From Capitella teleta (Eukaryota; Annelida; Polychaeta; Capitellidae), in assembly GCA_000328365.1 (NCBI GenBank), contig KB300677.1:132127-196126 (forward strand): a DNA stretch of 64,000 nucleotides, written 5' to 3'. Each line of letters opens with the position of its first letter. Position 1 is the stretch's first letter. The notes beneath the pieces were generated by a model, which made no database searches, was not told the DNA's origin, and saw only the letters and a list, made by a program, of their open reading frames with translations. Positions 26,117-38,275 of this stretch are shown piece by piece. The position numbers and the translations under genes were made by a program.

Positions 26117-26441
26117 GGGTAGTCGTCCGTTGGTACCTCATAAGTTAGTCATCCGTTGCTACCTCATGGGTTAGTCGTCCGTTGCTACCTCATGGGTTAG
26201 TCATCCGTTGCTACCTCATGGGTTGGTCCTCCCTTGGTACCTCATGGGTTGGTCCTCCCTTGGTACCTCATGGGTTGGTCCTCCGCTGGTACTTCATGGG
26301 TTAGTCATCCGTTGCTACCTCATGGGTTAGTCATCCGTTGCTACCTCATGGGTTAGTCATCCGTTGCTACCTCATGGGTTAGTCATCCGTTGCTACCTCA
26401 TGGGTTGGTCCTCCCTTGGTACCTCATGGGTTGGTTCTCCG
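26117..26441. repeat. 26-bp minisatellite, about 12 copies
   Basis: Tandem array of a 26-bp unit of the form GTTAGTCATCCGTTGCTACC followed by TCATGG, with two main variants (TTAGTCATCCGTTGC and TTGGTCCTCCCTTGG types) arranged in blocks. It starts a few bases after MITE copy B. No coding role visible. Confidence 0.9.
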
Positions 26442-28572
26442 TTGGGTGCAATGAGAATCGTCACCCTAACACGGGTCTAGTGGCACATAATTGGTTGAAA
26501 CAGAAATTGTCCATAACATTTTTTGCCACTGATATGAATCACACAATGCGAGGCCCTCTGAGATCGCTGATGGATGAATAGCAAATCGGATCACATGCCA
26601 AAAGTAAATATACACTGCGCATGCGTGCAATATGCCCACGCGAACAATGTCCTATTACGACGATTGCATTTCCACCATGTGTGCATTGTAACACTTATTC
26701 AGCTGCGTGTAATGCGCCGGCGTTTCACTTTTCTGAGCAACTGAAGATCGAAGAAGTTTGAAACGCGAATTCCACGATTCACTCTTCCTAAAAGGTGTCT
26801 AACGAAGCGTTTAAATACAAAATATGCCTCACCTGAAATCGACCGAGGGCTGAGAATTGAGATTCCTATAGTAATAATTATGTTTTAAATCAAATGCTGA
26901 GTAATCAATCTCGAAAGCTTATCGGAGGTTTTGCATGCATCGTGATATGCATTGGGTGGCGTTAATTAGTAATACTTCAATTATCACCTCATAATTAGGT
27001 ATTGTATCATTTACGAGAGTTCTGAATTCCTTCTGCGTGTTAATTTCACACAATGTTATTAAAGATGATCCTGAGCAGTCAATATAGCAGGCTACGTATA
27101 GAGCACACAGGGTACTGTTTGTATCTGTGTGCACTCAGCTAGATCTGCGGTACCATTGGAAAATTCGCACCAAACCTCATCCTTGGATCATTAGGTCGTA
27201 TCGCTTATTTGCTGAAATGTGTATGTTTAATCCTCTCAGATCCCGCGTTTTCAGTATCACACGTGGATTATGTAACAACTCTTGAGCTGTTGTGGATAAT
27301 CCTGTCAATGTCATGCTTTGTGATAAGACGGGATGGGTGCAGCAATCAAACAAGCGATTTGCTTTCTCAGCAGTATATGTCGGCGTCCCTTGCAGCCGGT
27401 CCTCGATGCGCGGGCGACGGGAGCAGCGTCCCTTGGGGCTCCTTGGTCACGGCGCCTATCATGAGATTGCTTTGCTAGGGGGCTGCATGCGATCGTCACC
27501 TTCTTAACCGGGATGGGCCTCCTCATATTTGGCGCCAGTCCCTCGAGGCCCTCCCGCGCTTTGTCCTTTTAATTTCTCGTCGCATGGTTCCCGTTGCTTC
27601 CGTGATAAGTGAATGGCGTACATGTACCTCCACCCCCCTCATCAATGGTGGGATATACCAATGACGTGGACGAGGTATCATTGTCACGTTCATCTATAAT
27701 ACATAATGCATCACTGATGCTATTTGTTGCAAGCGCGATTCACAAGGCTGAATGGTCTTCTGTTGAAAATGACAACCGGTTCGGGGTGATTCATATCGTC
27801 AGCAGAAAGAGCTGTAGTACAATTTAAAGCAACATTAGGCATATCATTAACGTAAAGTAAAAACAGTATAGTTTTAGCAATTGCTGTTATTTTTCCCCCT
27901 AAAACCGCGCTTTGTACCTGCAAAATAATTATCGTTTACTATTGTGAGAAAATTCATTTCTAAACCAATACCTGCTTTTTATTTGGTCATATAATCGCGA
28001 ATATCAAAAAAAAAAAAAAAAAAAAAATGATGCAGATGCCAAACGTTGTCCAATCTTTCGTCGATGTTTACTTGTCAACAAAATTCTGAATATATTGCGA
28101 CATCATACCACAAAATCGGTTAAAGGTAATTGGTTATTCATGCGAAATTAAGTATGATAAATACCGCTCTGAGAGTGAGATGAAGGCGAGTGGTTTCCTA
28201 TCATTAATACGAAGTAAAATTAAAGCGCATTACTACTCAGTGTCTTAGCTTTAAGATTATTTGGAGAAGAAAGTTAAAATAAAAGACACGTCAGTCTAGA
28301 TAAGAGGCTACTGTAACTATAAATGATACTTATTTGCGGATACACAGCGTGGTTTAAGAGAATAGAACATTTTTGTAACGCTTCACGCAACTTTGAAAAT
28401 TCTCCGTATACTGCTGGATATACTTCTGAAGCACAAGTCTAGTAAATCTAGCTCAATCTCACCCTGCATATGTAACTGAACAAGTTTGCCCAAAGCGATT
28501 GACACGGCAGGTCATTGTCATGATATCACCACTTGGATACAGTCATACACCCCAATTGACAAAACATTAATA
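26442..28572. other. Intergenic, with a LINE relic and a GC-rich patch
   Basis: No host gene recognised. A GC-richer patch at about 27370-27560 stands out from the AT-rich surroundings but has no supported frame. The LINE fragment at 27720-27923 and a poly(A) run at 28006-28027 are the only other items. Confidence 0.4.
27720..27923 (-). pseudogene. LINE reverse-transcriptase fragment
   Basis: The minus-strand frame contains ILFLLYVNDMPNVALN followed by TTALSADDMN. This matches the non-LTR reverse-transcriptase signature LLFLLYINDLP...YADD, in which the ADD holds catalytic aspartates; the usual F/Y before ADD is S here. Only this ~65-residue piece of the palm domain is recognisable, and no flanking RT motifs or endonuclease were found, so it is a short dead relic. 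The clade (CR1/Jockey-like or other) cannot be told. Confidence 0.6.
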
Positions 28573-29414
28573 AAGGGATGGGGAACTGAATTTTAAGTGA
28601 TGTTCTATTGACACATAGCACCAATTGATAGCATTCCGTGCCAAAAACACCATGCCTGGATGCAAGCGTAAGGAAATAATGCATTCCGAATATCGGAGTT
28701 AGCATTGCGCCTATGGGAGAACGGCTTCCATTGCGAAGTATAGGAGGCAAACGTCAGCTGATGGCTTGGTTTGGCTGATGGCTGATTGGTCACGTTCCCC
28801 TCGTGACGCTATCGATTTCAGCCAATCAGAGCAGAGCATATCGGGGTTAGCATTACGCCTATGGAAGAATGGCTTCCATTACGAAGTATAGGAGGCAAAC
28901 GTCAGATGAGGGCTTGCCGTGATTGGTCCCGTTCCCCTCGTGAAGCTATCGATTTCAGCCAATCAGAGCAGACCATCTTCGCCATAAAAGGACATCTTTG
29001 TTGTTTACAAAACGAAAGCGCATGCGTGGTGCACTCTAGCTGACCCTTTTACTGCTTCAGGATGAGAAACCATGGTAGATGTCCTAGAAAATCGCAATTT
29101 AAAATAAGAAAAATATATTTTTTTTTTTTCGCGCCTGACTGGTGGCAAAATGATTATTCTATCTATTTCCGAAAAGAAAATATAAAAAAAATATCCAGGG
29201 GTTTAGTCGCAGGACACGCTGATATGACGAGGCCCATTGTAAAAGATTGGGAACTCGGTGTTTCATCACAGCTTCTGACGTCACGCCTAATTAGCAATAT
29301 ATCTCCCGAAAAATCGTTAGCAATGATATTCCTTGTGTGGGCCAGGCATAAGAATCATTATTGGTGCATCAAATAACGACTCAAAGTCCATTTTTAACCA
29401 GTTCTCCCTTCCTT
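28573..29414 (+). mobile_element. MITE family copy C with an internal tandem duplication
   Basis: The same TIRs and TA flanks (28571-28572 and 29415-29416) as the element at 13744. It is about 145 bp longer because a block beginning 'atatcgg.gttagcatt' and ending 'cagccaatcagagcag' (near 28690-28835) is repeated directly (about 28840-28975). The two repeats differ at several positions and the first carries an extra 'ggcttggtttggctgatgg' segment also seen in the copy at 51174. Confidence 0.85.
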
Positions 29415-29922
29415 TAATCTCCACTATCACGCAACCGTTGACTTTGTCTTGAATACCAAGACAGTGTGACATAACTGTTGCTGCTCATATGTTGCCGCCC
29501 AGTCGGATGTTGTTTGATTGCTCTATATGCCCGCCCCCTTGTATTCCGTAGGAGGGGCTAAACCCCTTTGCTGTCTGTGTCGTGGGAACACGTCATCGGT
29601 CGTCTCTATTAATGTCATCGGCACCTCGTCACACGCCGCATTTGGGCAGAGTGTGGCCGAGAAAACTTACTAATTCTCTGTTGGCAGAGAAGCGAAGGAA
29701 GTCTTAACGAAACCATTACCAACGCAATTGTCGACGCTTAGATTGGTCGACACAATTAACAATTGAAAAGGTTTCCTCGTGGATAATCTAATTTCGCTCA
29801 CCTTACCACCGGAAAGCGACCCTGAGGCATTGTGGGATATAAGATCCAAGTTGGCTCGCATCTCGCTCTTTCTCTCACGACCGCCATATCACAGAAATCA
29901 GCGCCCGATTTTCAAGAAAGTC

Positions 29923-32900
29923 ATGCCCCACTCTCGCGCTTCAGTTTGTTGGATCCTCTCAAGTATCTTACTGATTCAAACGATCTCGTCGGGTGAGTTA
30001 TACTTTATACTCCGGCGTTGGTATATATATACCAGCGCCACAGATTAATTTTCGACTTTGAGTATAACTTTTATGGAATATTTTGTTTTGTTATTGCTGT
30101 GCTACATGTTTCTTTCTTTCTCGCTTTTGCAGCATTTAGCATCCGATCGGATAGAAGCAATCGGGAAGAGAAGTGAGTATACGTTCAAGTATTTCACACT
30201 TAATTACCTCCTAGTATATAGTACAGTATTGGGGCGTATATTATAATTATGGGGGTGTTGCATAACACACGGTTTCCAGTTATTCAATATTTGAGGTCAC
30301 TTCAAACAAACAAAAATTATAAATATAATTGGAACTTCAGATATGGTTCCTATTCGTATCGTATGTCGATCATCAGAATGTTACATAAGAGAGATGACGG
30401 CGAAATCTGGATTCCAAATCTCAGTTTGTGGCTCATACCGTCAAGATGAGTTTTGTGTTTTATTACGCAATTAAGAAGGTTTTTTTTTTTCGGTGTGAAA
30501 ATTTATAGGTACAATGTATTTGAAAGCAAATATTGTGAGTAGTCAAGAAAGTTTGACAAAATCTTATATTATTTGTACGCTAAAAAAAGAACAACCAAAA
30601 ACTGCGGATGCATAATCACAATGACATATGCACGAATTCACTCTGGTTCCGATGCGCGCGCACATTGTGATACCATGAATTCAAAGCAAGTTTAAGATCG
30701 ATGTAAATTACAGGGAATCTGAATAATTCTAAAGCCTCCTCTAAGTCTCGGTTTGGGATGACAGATGCGATCGTCGACATGTGTTATATATTTATTTCCT
30801 AGATTAACTTACACTGCGATAGCTGAATGAATTCACTGCGTGTGCAACTTAACTGCCGTTAATTCGACCAACGACTGTTCGCGCATTGTGGTTTCCATGT
30901 TGTTTTTCCCCTTTGATTTCCCGCGTTTGATGAACACGCGTGCCGTGAATGCTTTGTGCTGACGTAATACGCCATACAAACTAACTGATTTCCTTTTAGT
31001 TCATACGATACACGGAAGCGCAATGTGTACAAGAGAGCAGATTCTGTTTTGTCAGCTTTACATTAAGCATTTACTGGTTTCACATGTTTATAATTACGTC
31101 ACACCCGTTTAAGTGATGCATACAGTGACCCGACTCGCGTCCCTCTTATTATCAATCAGTGACCGAAAGGTCCAAGAGGTGAATAGGAAGTCTATTTGCG
31201 ATTGAATATTTTGATTCTTCTCATCAAATGACCATTATTTTAATAAATATATAGTTCCAATTTAGTTTGATTTCGTTACCTTAAGGCACAACCACACGCG
31301 GTGATGGTCAACTTCTTTAACATGATGGTATCAGCTTTCGCAGGTATGAAAGTGCTACTTGAGCAAAATAAGAAATACTGCTACATGTGTCACACAAAAG
31401 CAGGTCATGTCTGTCCATTGTTCTGTTATCACCACACCCCCGCCCCCTTATAACATTCCCTCACGTTCATAAACGGGTACACATTCGATGGCTATTTTGA
31501 GCCCTTTCATACGCTCTTTCAGCGAGTAATGGGAGAGTTCAGAGAGCAGAGGTGGACCGCTGTTGGAATTCCGTGCGAGCAAGTCGCCAATTCCCTGGAC
31601 TGGTTCATTGGCCAATCGGGTGATGCTCCTCCGGGGGAGTCCTCTGTGTTGATGCAGCAAGCGAGACCCCAGTCGCCGTCTTGCTTTGCTGTCCCCTGAT
31701 TGGCTGAGGTAGATTTTAGATTAGATTACAGGTGTCAATCACTCACTTCATCAGCTTGATGAAAGAGTTACCTGTAATTGTTATGTTGGTTATTGTTTTC
31801 AGTGGTCACCTTTGCTTTCCTTTTTGTTGGGTGCGTCAAATTATTGGAACAAGAACCTGCAATGCGCGTTGACTCTCACAACACGTTTGCACAAATAATC
31901 AGTATTTTTCGAGACCAACCCATGCGAAACCACCGCCGCATCCATTGTGCTAACCTCCCCCATGCTGTTGCCCCGGTCGCCCATCTATAATGCATGTCAT
32001 CTGCCCTCCTAAATGTCTCAAAATATTTTGCTAGCATCGCCAATACCCGTGTCATAGTTGGACGTTGATCACATGCATCGGAATCCACATTTGCATGGGG
32101 TGCTGGTCTATAAACACATAAAAACGTGGTCGGTACACACGGATATTCAAAAGGCAGTCCATCCATTTCATCACACCAATTGCTGACTGGGTGTGAGAGA
32201 AGTTCAACCAAGAGGTGCCGCTCACTTGGCTGCATGATCAGTCAAAACAACAGAACCTTCCTCGGGTTAAACATAAAATCGTTGCATTTATTTGTCTCAT
32301 TTCCATTCATGGCAATGAAAAAAGCGTTGTTAAATGTGAAGTAATTTGCATTTTCAATCCTATTGAGAGTTCTAAAGAAAGTTCTTCATAGACAACAATA
32401 AACAGGGGAGCATTTCGTTTAAAATATTGCCCCTTTCGTGTGATGAGGAGAACGTTCCTGAAAATACAGCACGTAAAGTGAGATTCATTCTAGTGAATCG
32501 TGGAAAACAAATTGTTTGGAAAGTCATTGGAAATAAGAAGCATTTTGTTTGTGGATCGAGTTCTTTATATAATGCAAATCCAGAACTTCCCAAATTATGC
32601 AAACACCCGCTCTATTTATTCTAATCATTGATCGTTTCGGAACTTTCATGATGCTGCATTTTTGTGTCACTGGGTGTGACATAAGACCCATTAACAACGT
32701 TCTGGCGAAGACAAGCAAAGAAGCATTCCATGGATGGTGGCCACCCAGTTTGGCGACCAACACCATCTTCCCTGTGGATTGCAATCTCTCCCTTTGATCT
32801 CCATGTCTCAGCAGCCACGCACAACACAGAAACATTCTTGTCCGTGTGGTCTGGCATTTCATTGACACATTGCTTTTGTTCTTCGATTTTGTCACCAAGA

Positions 32901-33532
32901 AAATTGAACAGGACATGTTCTAATCTTCACGCGCTTTAATTTGCTTGGTTTAATTCCTTGCTGCCCATTGGCGCCAGAGCTTTGATTTAATTCACACTTC
33001 CGGTGACACACTTTCTACCGACATTCATCCTTGACGTATATGCATTACATATTATAATATATGAATTATGCAGACCACTAAGATACAACAAATGCTCGTA
33101 CAAATACGCCAATCATTGCGCATTCGATCAAACATGAATGAAACGAAGAAGAGCACCGATCCTCGTTGATCTAATGAGTACACAAATGAGTTCTATACGC
33201 ACAGCAAACTGCAGTCAAGTAAAACAGCATTGCTGTTCACTGCCAATCGATCCCCATAGAATATATTCATCCCCCTTTACACTCTTATACTCAGAGTGTT
33301 TAATCCCTGGATACGTGCAATAATTAAGTACATTGTCAGTGTGCCAGCAATGTATACCAAGAAGAGTGACCCAAAACTTTCAGTCAGAGTTTATATCGAT
33401 AAAATTGGAACGGCTACTCGGCACCGGATCCGATTGTCAGCTGCCTGTACCATCGCAATCTGTGAAAGGCCGGGAGCTGTTAATACAACCCCTTGCTAAG
33501 TACATGTGCATGGTTCAGGCCTTTATGGGGTG

Positions 33533-33569
<37 letters not shown>

Positions 33570-36500
33570 TATATAGCTATAATCGATCCATGAAGGTCAG
33601 AAAATAGGTGCATGCATATATTGACGCCGCTGCTGACCTTGACCTGTGTGCACCGAGGCGTCAGGCTCAATATGCAAATGAGGTAGCAACCAAATGAAAA
33701 TTCAACACTTTGATCTGGGTTAAATATTAATTAAGAATTTAAGTGTTTCACGCAGCATAAATCATGTAAATGTTACTTTTATTATTTATAGAGAGCTTTG
33801 CCGGTGAAGGAATCTATTTTTAGCTCTATGATTGTAAATATGGGGGCCTTCAGGTTGTAGATGGAAATCGTGAGAAATAATATAAAAAAAACGCTGAAGA
33901 AAGTCAGCATTTCTTCGATTCTTCGCCTCATGAAATATGTGAAACAGTAGATATCGCTTAAATAAAGTTAAAGTAAGTTTTTTTTTTCTTTTTTTTTTTC
34001 TTTTTTTTTTCTTTTTTTTTTTTTTACGGTGGAAATAATAATAATCATTGTATCGATGTATGCGTCTTCTGACACCAGAATTAAAACGCTCCGACTTCTA
34101 GATCCCGAGCAGTGGCCATTTTAAAGTTTCGCCCAATGAGCCAATGAGACTGAACCCGCGAAAACAAAACCTCACTCTTCCTAAATACTTGACATTTTGA
34201 TGGATTTACCCGGGTGCACGATTCACAACTATTACCCACTACCCGGTATGCGCGCGCAACTTGCATTGTTGAGTTACCCTTTGGAGTCAACAGAAATCCC
34301 TTTTGGTCAAGTCTAATGATCGCGATTGTGGACAATGGTAGCTGGTTCACTCGGATCTAAAACTGGGTCATTACAAATGACACAAACGAATCACACGAGT
34401 GTAGATGATGGTGATGATGGGGTGGGCGGGGGGGGGGGGGGGGTAGGGTTGTTAGAATGTCCACTGTACGATCAGAAGATTCGCTTCATTTCATTCGAAG
34501 AAGGCCCTTACCTAGCGGTTGGACTGGGAGGCTCAAGTATCATACGGTATGCAAAATCGAGTAAACACAATTAATCGTTCTAGGAGTGGGCGTGTCCGAA
34601 ATGGCTCCCTCAAATGTGCGCGATATCTGTTTTGATTGTTGCGATATTTGTCGCATGAGACCATGATTCTCCAAACAAACAAATCGACAGTGTTCGGTAA
34701 TAGGTGCGCGATTCCACGGAATGCATTACTCATTGTCACAATATATTACACGTATTGACAGACAGATATTGTGTTTGGTGCATGCATATACCTGTTCAGT
34801 TACAGTATAAATTCATCGCATCAGTCATTTATATATCACATATCTGTGATTATATAATATACACAAGAACTGGGTCTGCAAAAAAGCGCCACACGACGGC
34901 ATACAACGAAACGACTCTCGTGTACACAGCGTCATCTCCATATATCATCTGCACTGCAGTTAATCAGTTAATATGTTAATCAGTGAACATAACTGATAAT
35001 CAGTTAAGTTTAACCATGCAAACCAATACAATGTATCTATGAGCTGCATATTTACAGACGTTCAAGCGTCCCCTAATTCGTATATGATAGTAAAACCATA
35101 GGCATCACCATCTATAGCATTCTAGGTGCCCTGTCTTATAAGGCGTTGACGATGATGGTCACCCACAGATTACCCAGAATGCCAAGTAGTGCTTTACAAT
35201 ATGTATATAGGAAGAAATTAGAAGGGAATGTTGGTATATGTCGGAATGTACAGGTATTCCAACTGCATTTTTTTAAGGCGGCATGACCCTTTACGATGTA
35301 AAGGGACAGAAGAGAGTGCACTTACAAGTATCACATTTCAAGTCCTTATTCCCACCTCGCTGATTAGATTTTGGGTGAGTGTTTTATGCGTCACGTGCCC
35401 CGGGTGGACAGGACACACATTCTCCGTCAAATTGGCCAGCATCGCGATCCAGTCCCTGTAATAGGCAGCCTTTTGGGCTAGCCAAGGAATGACGAACTGC
35501 TCTGGATACGTCAAGTGGCCGCTTGTCGACAAGAACTCTCCGATTTCCAACGAATTATTAGGGAAATCGAGCACAGGTGAAGATTAAATAAAAGGGTGCT
35601 GGCTTTTTACGGCCCCACCTTCACAACGGGAGGTTACGTAACACAATCGTAATTACATCAAAATAACGTGTCACAGGTGGTCAGGCAAAATGAGAATACC
35701 AATTAAACATTTAAATTGGTTCGGGGACAGGGGTAACCGTGACATATATAGATCGGGGTGCAGAGGTGTTGAAATGGACAATGCTAATCCCAGACAACCA
35801 GACATAAAACTTTGAGTTGAAATCCATTTGCCAAAAAGAATCCTTCGATGGGGTAACCATTTAGTCATTCAGGACGCGAAGGGAATTATTCAGATTTGCT
35901 CTTTCAGAGATCTCAGACAAAAAAATTGATTTCGACTACGGTGGCATGCTAATAGGTCCCCAATGCTGATGTTATGCAATGAGTTAATAACACTTGCGAG
36001 ACAGTCTACAAAATCCTTATTTTATCCATTTCTCTACTGTGTACCTTTGAGTGAAGGGAGATGTGATGTTTCCTTCAACTTCCAGGTCATGCCGGTCGTC
36101 TCTGTTGCTTTTCAGTTTTGAATTTTGTTTTTGTTTTTATCAAGGCATGCTCGTTTGATGAACAAAGTATTGTGGTACAAGGAGATGCAATTTGAGAGCA
36201 TCTGAATATTACTGTTCACTTATAGCTCATGATTATAATCAAGCGGGGATATTATGCTGTCAGAGTATACAATATAATTAAAAAGTGTGCAAACAAATTA
36301 ATAACACAAATTAATAATGAATGACATTTCTTATCCAGACCGGAGTCCCTGAAGCGCAGATACTGGGGAGATGACGTCCAGCCTTGCATTGAGAAGTACT
36401 GCATGCAGTACGTCACATCCAAACTGTACTGGAAATGCTTGAGCGACTTCTGTCCGGCTGGGCTTCTCATCATCCCTCGTGACCTCGATATGGAGGCGGA

Positions 36501-36954
36501 GGAGGAAGAGGCGCCCCTCGATGGCCTCACGGAGGAGATAGACGAATCCGTGAGCTTCGACTGGGAGTCAGTTTGTCCGGTAGGGGGCGCCAAAGACCTG
36601 GACGCCGTCAAGTCTTGTACGACCAAGAGCTGTGTGGCTGTGGCTATGCTGTCTCGCTCACGTCAGTCTGCTCTCAGTATTACCGCTTTACAGCTGTGTG
36701 GCCGATGGAGCTGTAGAGGCACCCAGGGGGAGGAAGCCCTCCAGTGCCTCCGACAAAAGTGCTGCCCTGGGGGCGCCGGGGTCTCTGCTGATAGCGACGC
36801 CTTGACCTCGGGTTCCATGGAAGCTGACCACCCGTTGGCCCGCAAGCGTCGCGTCAACGACGAGGTTTCACAGTGCATCCAGAGCTACTGCTCGGGAAAG
36901 AACGAGTCCAGTTACCGACTGTGGTGCATTGTCAACAAGTGCAACAGGGGATAA
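29923..36954 (+). CDS. Secreted cysteine-rich propeptide with basic cleavage sites (unrecognised)
   Basis: Three exons agree in phase: 29923-29992, 30133-30172 and 36339-36954; 241 residues. Exon 1 encodes a signal peptide (MPHSRASVCWILSSILLIQT, cleavage likely near ISS-AF). Exon 3 has the basic sites KRR (42-44) and RKRR (205-208). The segment after KRR contains CIEKYC-x11-CLSDFC; the 33-residue C-terminal segment after RKRR contains CIQSYC-x11-CIVNKC. Both share the spacing C-x4-C-x11-C-x4-C and a YRLW/LYWK stretch before the third cysteine, so they are internal repeats. Between them are an acidic linker (DLDMEAEEEE) and looser pairs (CTTKSC-x21-CGRWSC, CLRQKCC). A sequon (NES) lies in the last peptide. 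It looks like a prepropeptide releasing disulfide-linked helical hairpins. I recognise no family. The 6.2-kb last intron could hide another exon. Poly(A) signal at 37043-37048. Confidence 0.7.
33979..34025. repeat. Poly(T) tract interrupted by regular C
   Basis: A 47-bp stretch of T runs separated by single C residues at roughly 10-bp intervals. Simple low-complexity repeat in the long intron of the propeptide gene. Confidence 0.9.
35349..35560 (-). other. Possible minus-strand exon, unrecognised
   Basis: A minus-strand frame with protein-like composition, including YPEQFVIPWLAQKAAYYRDW and IAMLANLTENVCPVHPGHVT. A GTGGGA donor could follow the GAG codon near 35351; the acceptor side is unclear. 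It lies opposite the long intron of the cysteine-rich propeptide gene. I recognise no family, and it may be a relic or chance frame. Confidence 0.25.
35601..35650 (-). repeat. SINE tail fragment
   Basis: A 50-bp stretch (GGCTTTTTACGGCCCCACCT and following, with an 'aacgggaggttacg' segment) resembles the distal end of the SINE at 25692-26021. Head and body are missing. Confidence 0.4.
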
Positions 36955-37042
36955 GGACAGATGCTTCATCGATATGTCAAAGACTTTCACGATGTAACAC
37001 CTCCGTTTAATTTCGTTTTAGCTTTCAACCGTTTGTAATGAT

Positions 37043-37048
37043 AATAAA
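37043..37048 (+). promoter_or_regulatory. Poly(A) signal of the cysteine-rich propeptide gene
   Basis: AATAAA (in ATAATAAAAG) about 90 nt after the TAA stop, implying a short 3' UTR. It supports the reading direction and the 3' end of this gene. Confidence 0.65.
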
Positions 37049-37286
37049 AGATCGATGACGTTTGGTTCGTGTTTCATCATTCACACCCTCTTGTTGTCGA
37101 CTTACCTTCTTTTTTTTTTTTTTTTTTAATTGAGACTCCGAGCTGATAGTTCTTTCTGTGAATTTGCCAAAACTTGATAGCGAGCCAGTTTAACTCCGCG
37201 AGGCGGACACTCTTTTGCATTCCGGGATGTCGGTAAACAGGAGCTGAACTTTGCATCCCCCACAGAATAGACAAACCGTCCAAACA

Positions 37287-37957
37287 NNNNNNNNNNNNNN
37301 NNNNNNNNNNNNNNNNNNNNNNNNNNNNNNNNNNNNNNNNNNNNNNNNNNNNNNNNNNNNNNNNNNNNNNNNNNNNNNNNNNNNNNNNNNNNNNNNNNNN
37401 NNNNNNNNNNNNNNNNNNNNNNNNNNNNNNNNNNNNNNNNNNNNNNNNNNNNNNNNNNNNNNNNNNNNNNNNNNNNNNNNNNNNNNNNNNNNNNNNNNNN
37501 NNNNNNNNNNNNNNNNNNNNNNNNNNNNNNNNNNNNNNNNNNNNNNNNNNNNNNNNNNNNNNNNNNNNNNNNNNNNNNNNNNNNNNNNNNNNNNNNNNNN
37601 NNNNNNNNNNNNNNNNNNNNNNNNNNNNNNNNNNNNNNNNNNNNNNNNNNNNNNNNNNNNNNNNNNNNNNNNNNNNNNNNNNNNNNNNNNNNNNNNNNNN
37701 NNNNNNNNNNNNNNNNNNNNNNNNNNNNNNNNNNNNNNNNNNNNNNNNNNNNNNNNNNNNNNNNNNNNNNNNNNNNNNNNNNNNNNNNNNNNNNNNNNNN
37801 NNNNNNNNNNNNNNNNNNNNNNNNNNNNNNNNNNNNNNNNNNNNNNNNNNNNNNNNNNNNNNNNNNNNNNNNNNNNNNNNNNNNNNNNNNNNNNNNNNNN
37901 NNNNNNNNNNNNNNNNNNNNNNNNNNNNNNNNNNNNNNNNNNNNNNNNNNNNNNNNN
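37287..37957. other. Assembly gap (Ns)
   Basis: A run of 671 undetermined bases. Its size may be an estimate. The sequence on its right is an LTR-retroelement fragment, which may be why assembly failed here. Confidence 1.
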
Positions 37958-38275
37958 ACTAAAGATAGCATGAAACCCAAGTACATTGGGCCATACACAA
38001 TTCCAAGAAAATTGAATGATCTGAATTTCATTGTTGATCGTAAGAAAATAAAAAAATTGTGTGATGAATCGAATGAAGTTGTAGCGGAGGCAAAGTGCTG
38101 CTTTGATGCTTCCAACGAAGACGAGTCATGTGATGTGAACGAAATGGAAGTCAATTGTTATCAGACCATACCCCATGCCCATTGCTGTCTGATTGTTGCA
38201 GAATTGTATTTCCATTTGCCGCGACCCGAACGATTATGGCTTGGCATGATGTTGGCGAGTCAATAAGGCAGCGAC
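37958..38275 (+). mobile_element. Ty3/Gypsy-type LTR retroelement fossil, fragment
   Basis: Starts at the gap edge and contains KPKYIGPYTI and KLNDLNFIVD, which match the segment after the integrase core near the end of pol in Ty3/Gypsy elements. The rest of the element is not visible; it may lie in the gap. It is a broken relic of undetermined age. Confidence 0.55.

Larger units (their letters stand above)
30173..36338 (+). other. Long intron of the cysteine-rich propeptide gene
   Basis: About 6.2 kb with no exon I can support on the plus strand. It holds a T run at about 33537-33566, a (T9-10C) repeat at 33979-34025, a G run near 34429-34442 and a SINE tail fragment near 35601-35650. Opposite-strand frames at 31876-32235 and 32524-32916 are open but unrecognised. 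Confidence 0.5.

Noticed and set aside
31876-32916. Open minus-strand frames as a transposase or THAP-type gene
   Set aside because: I could not find any DDE, zinc-finger or THAP signature, and the frames do not join by credible splice sites.
36252-36626. 124-codon minus-strand frame opposite the cysteine-rich exon
   Set aside because: Shadow of the plus-strand coding exon, with no independent signal.
37126-38154. Long frames spanning the N run
   Set aside because: They are open only because undetermined bases contain no stops.
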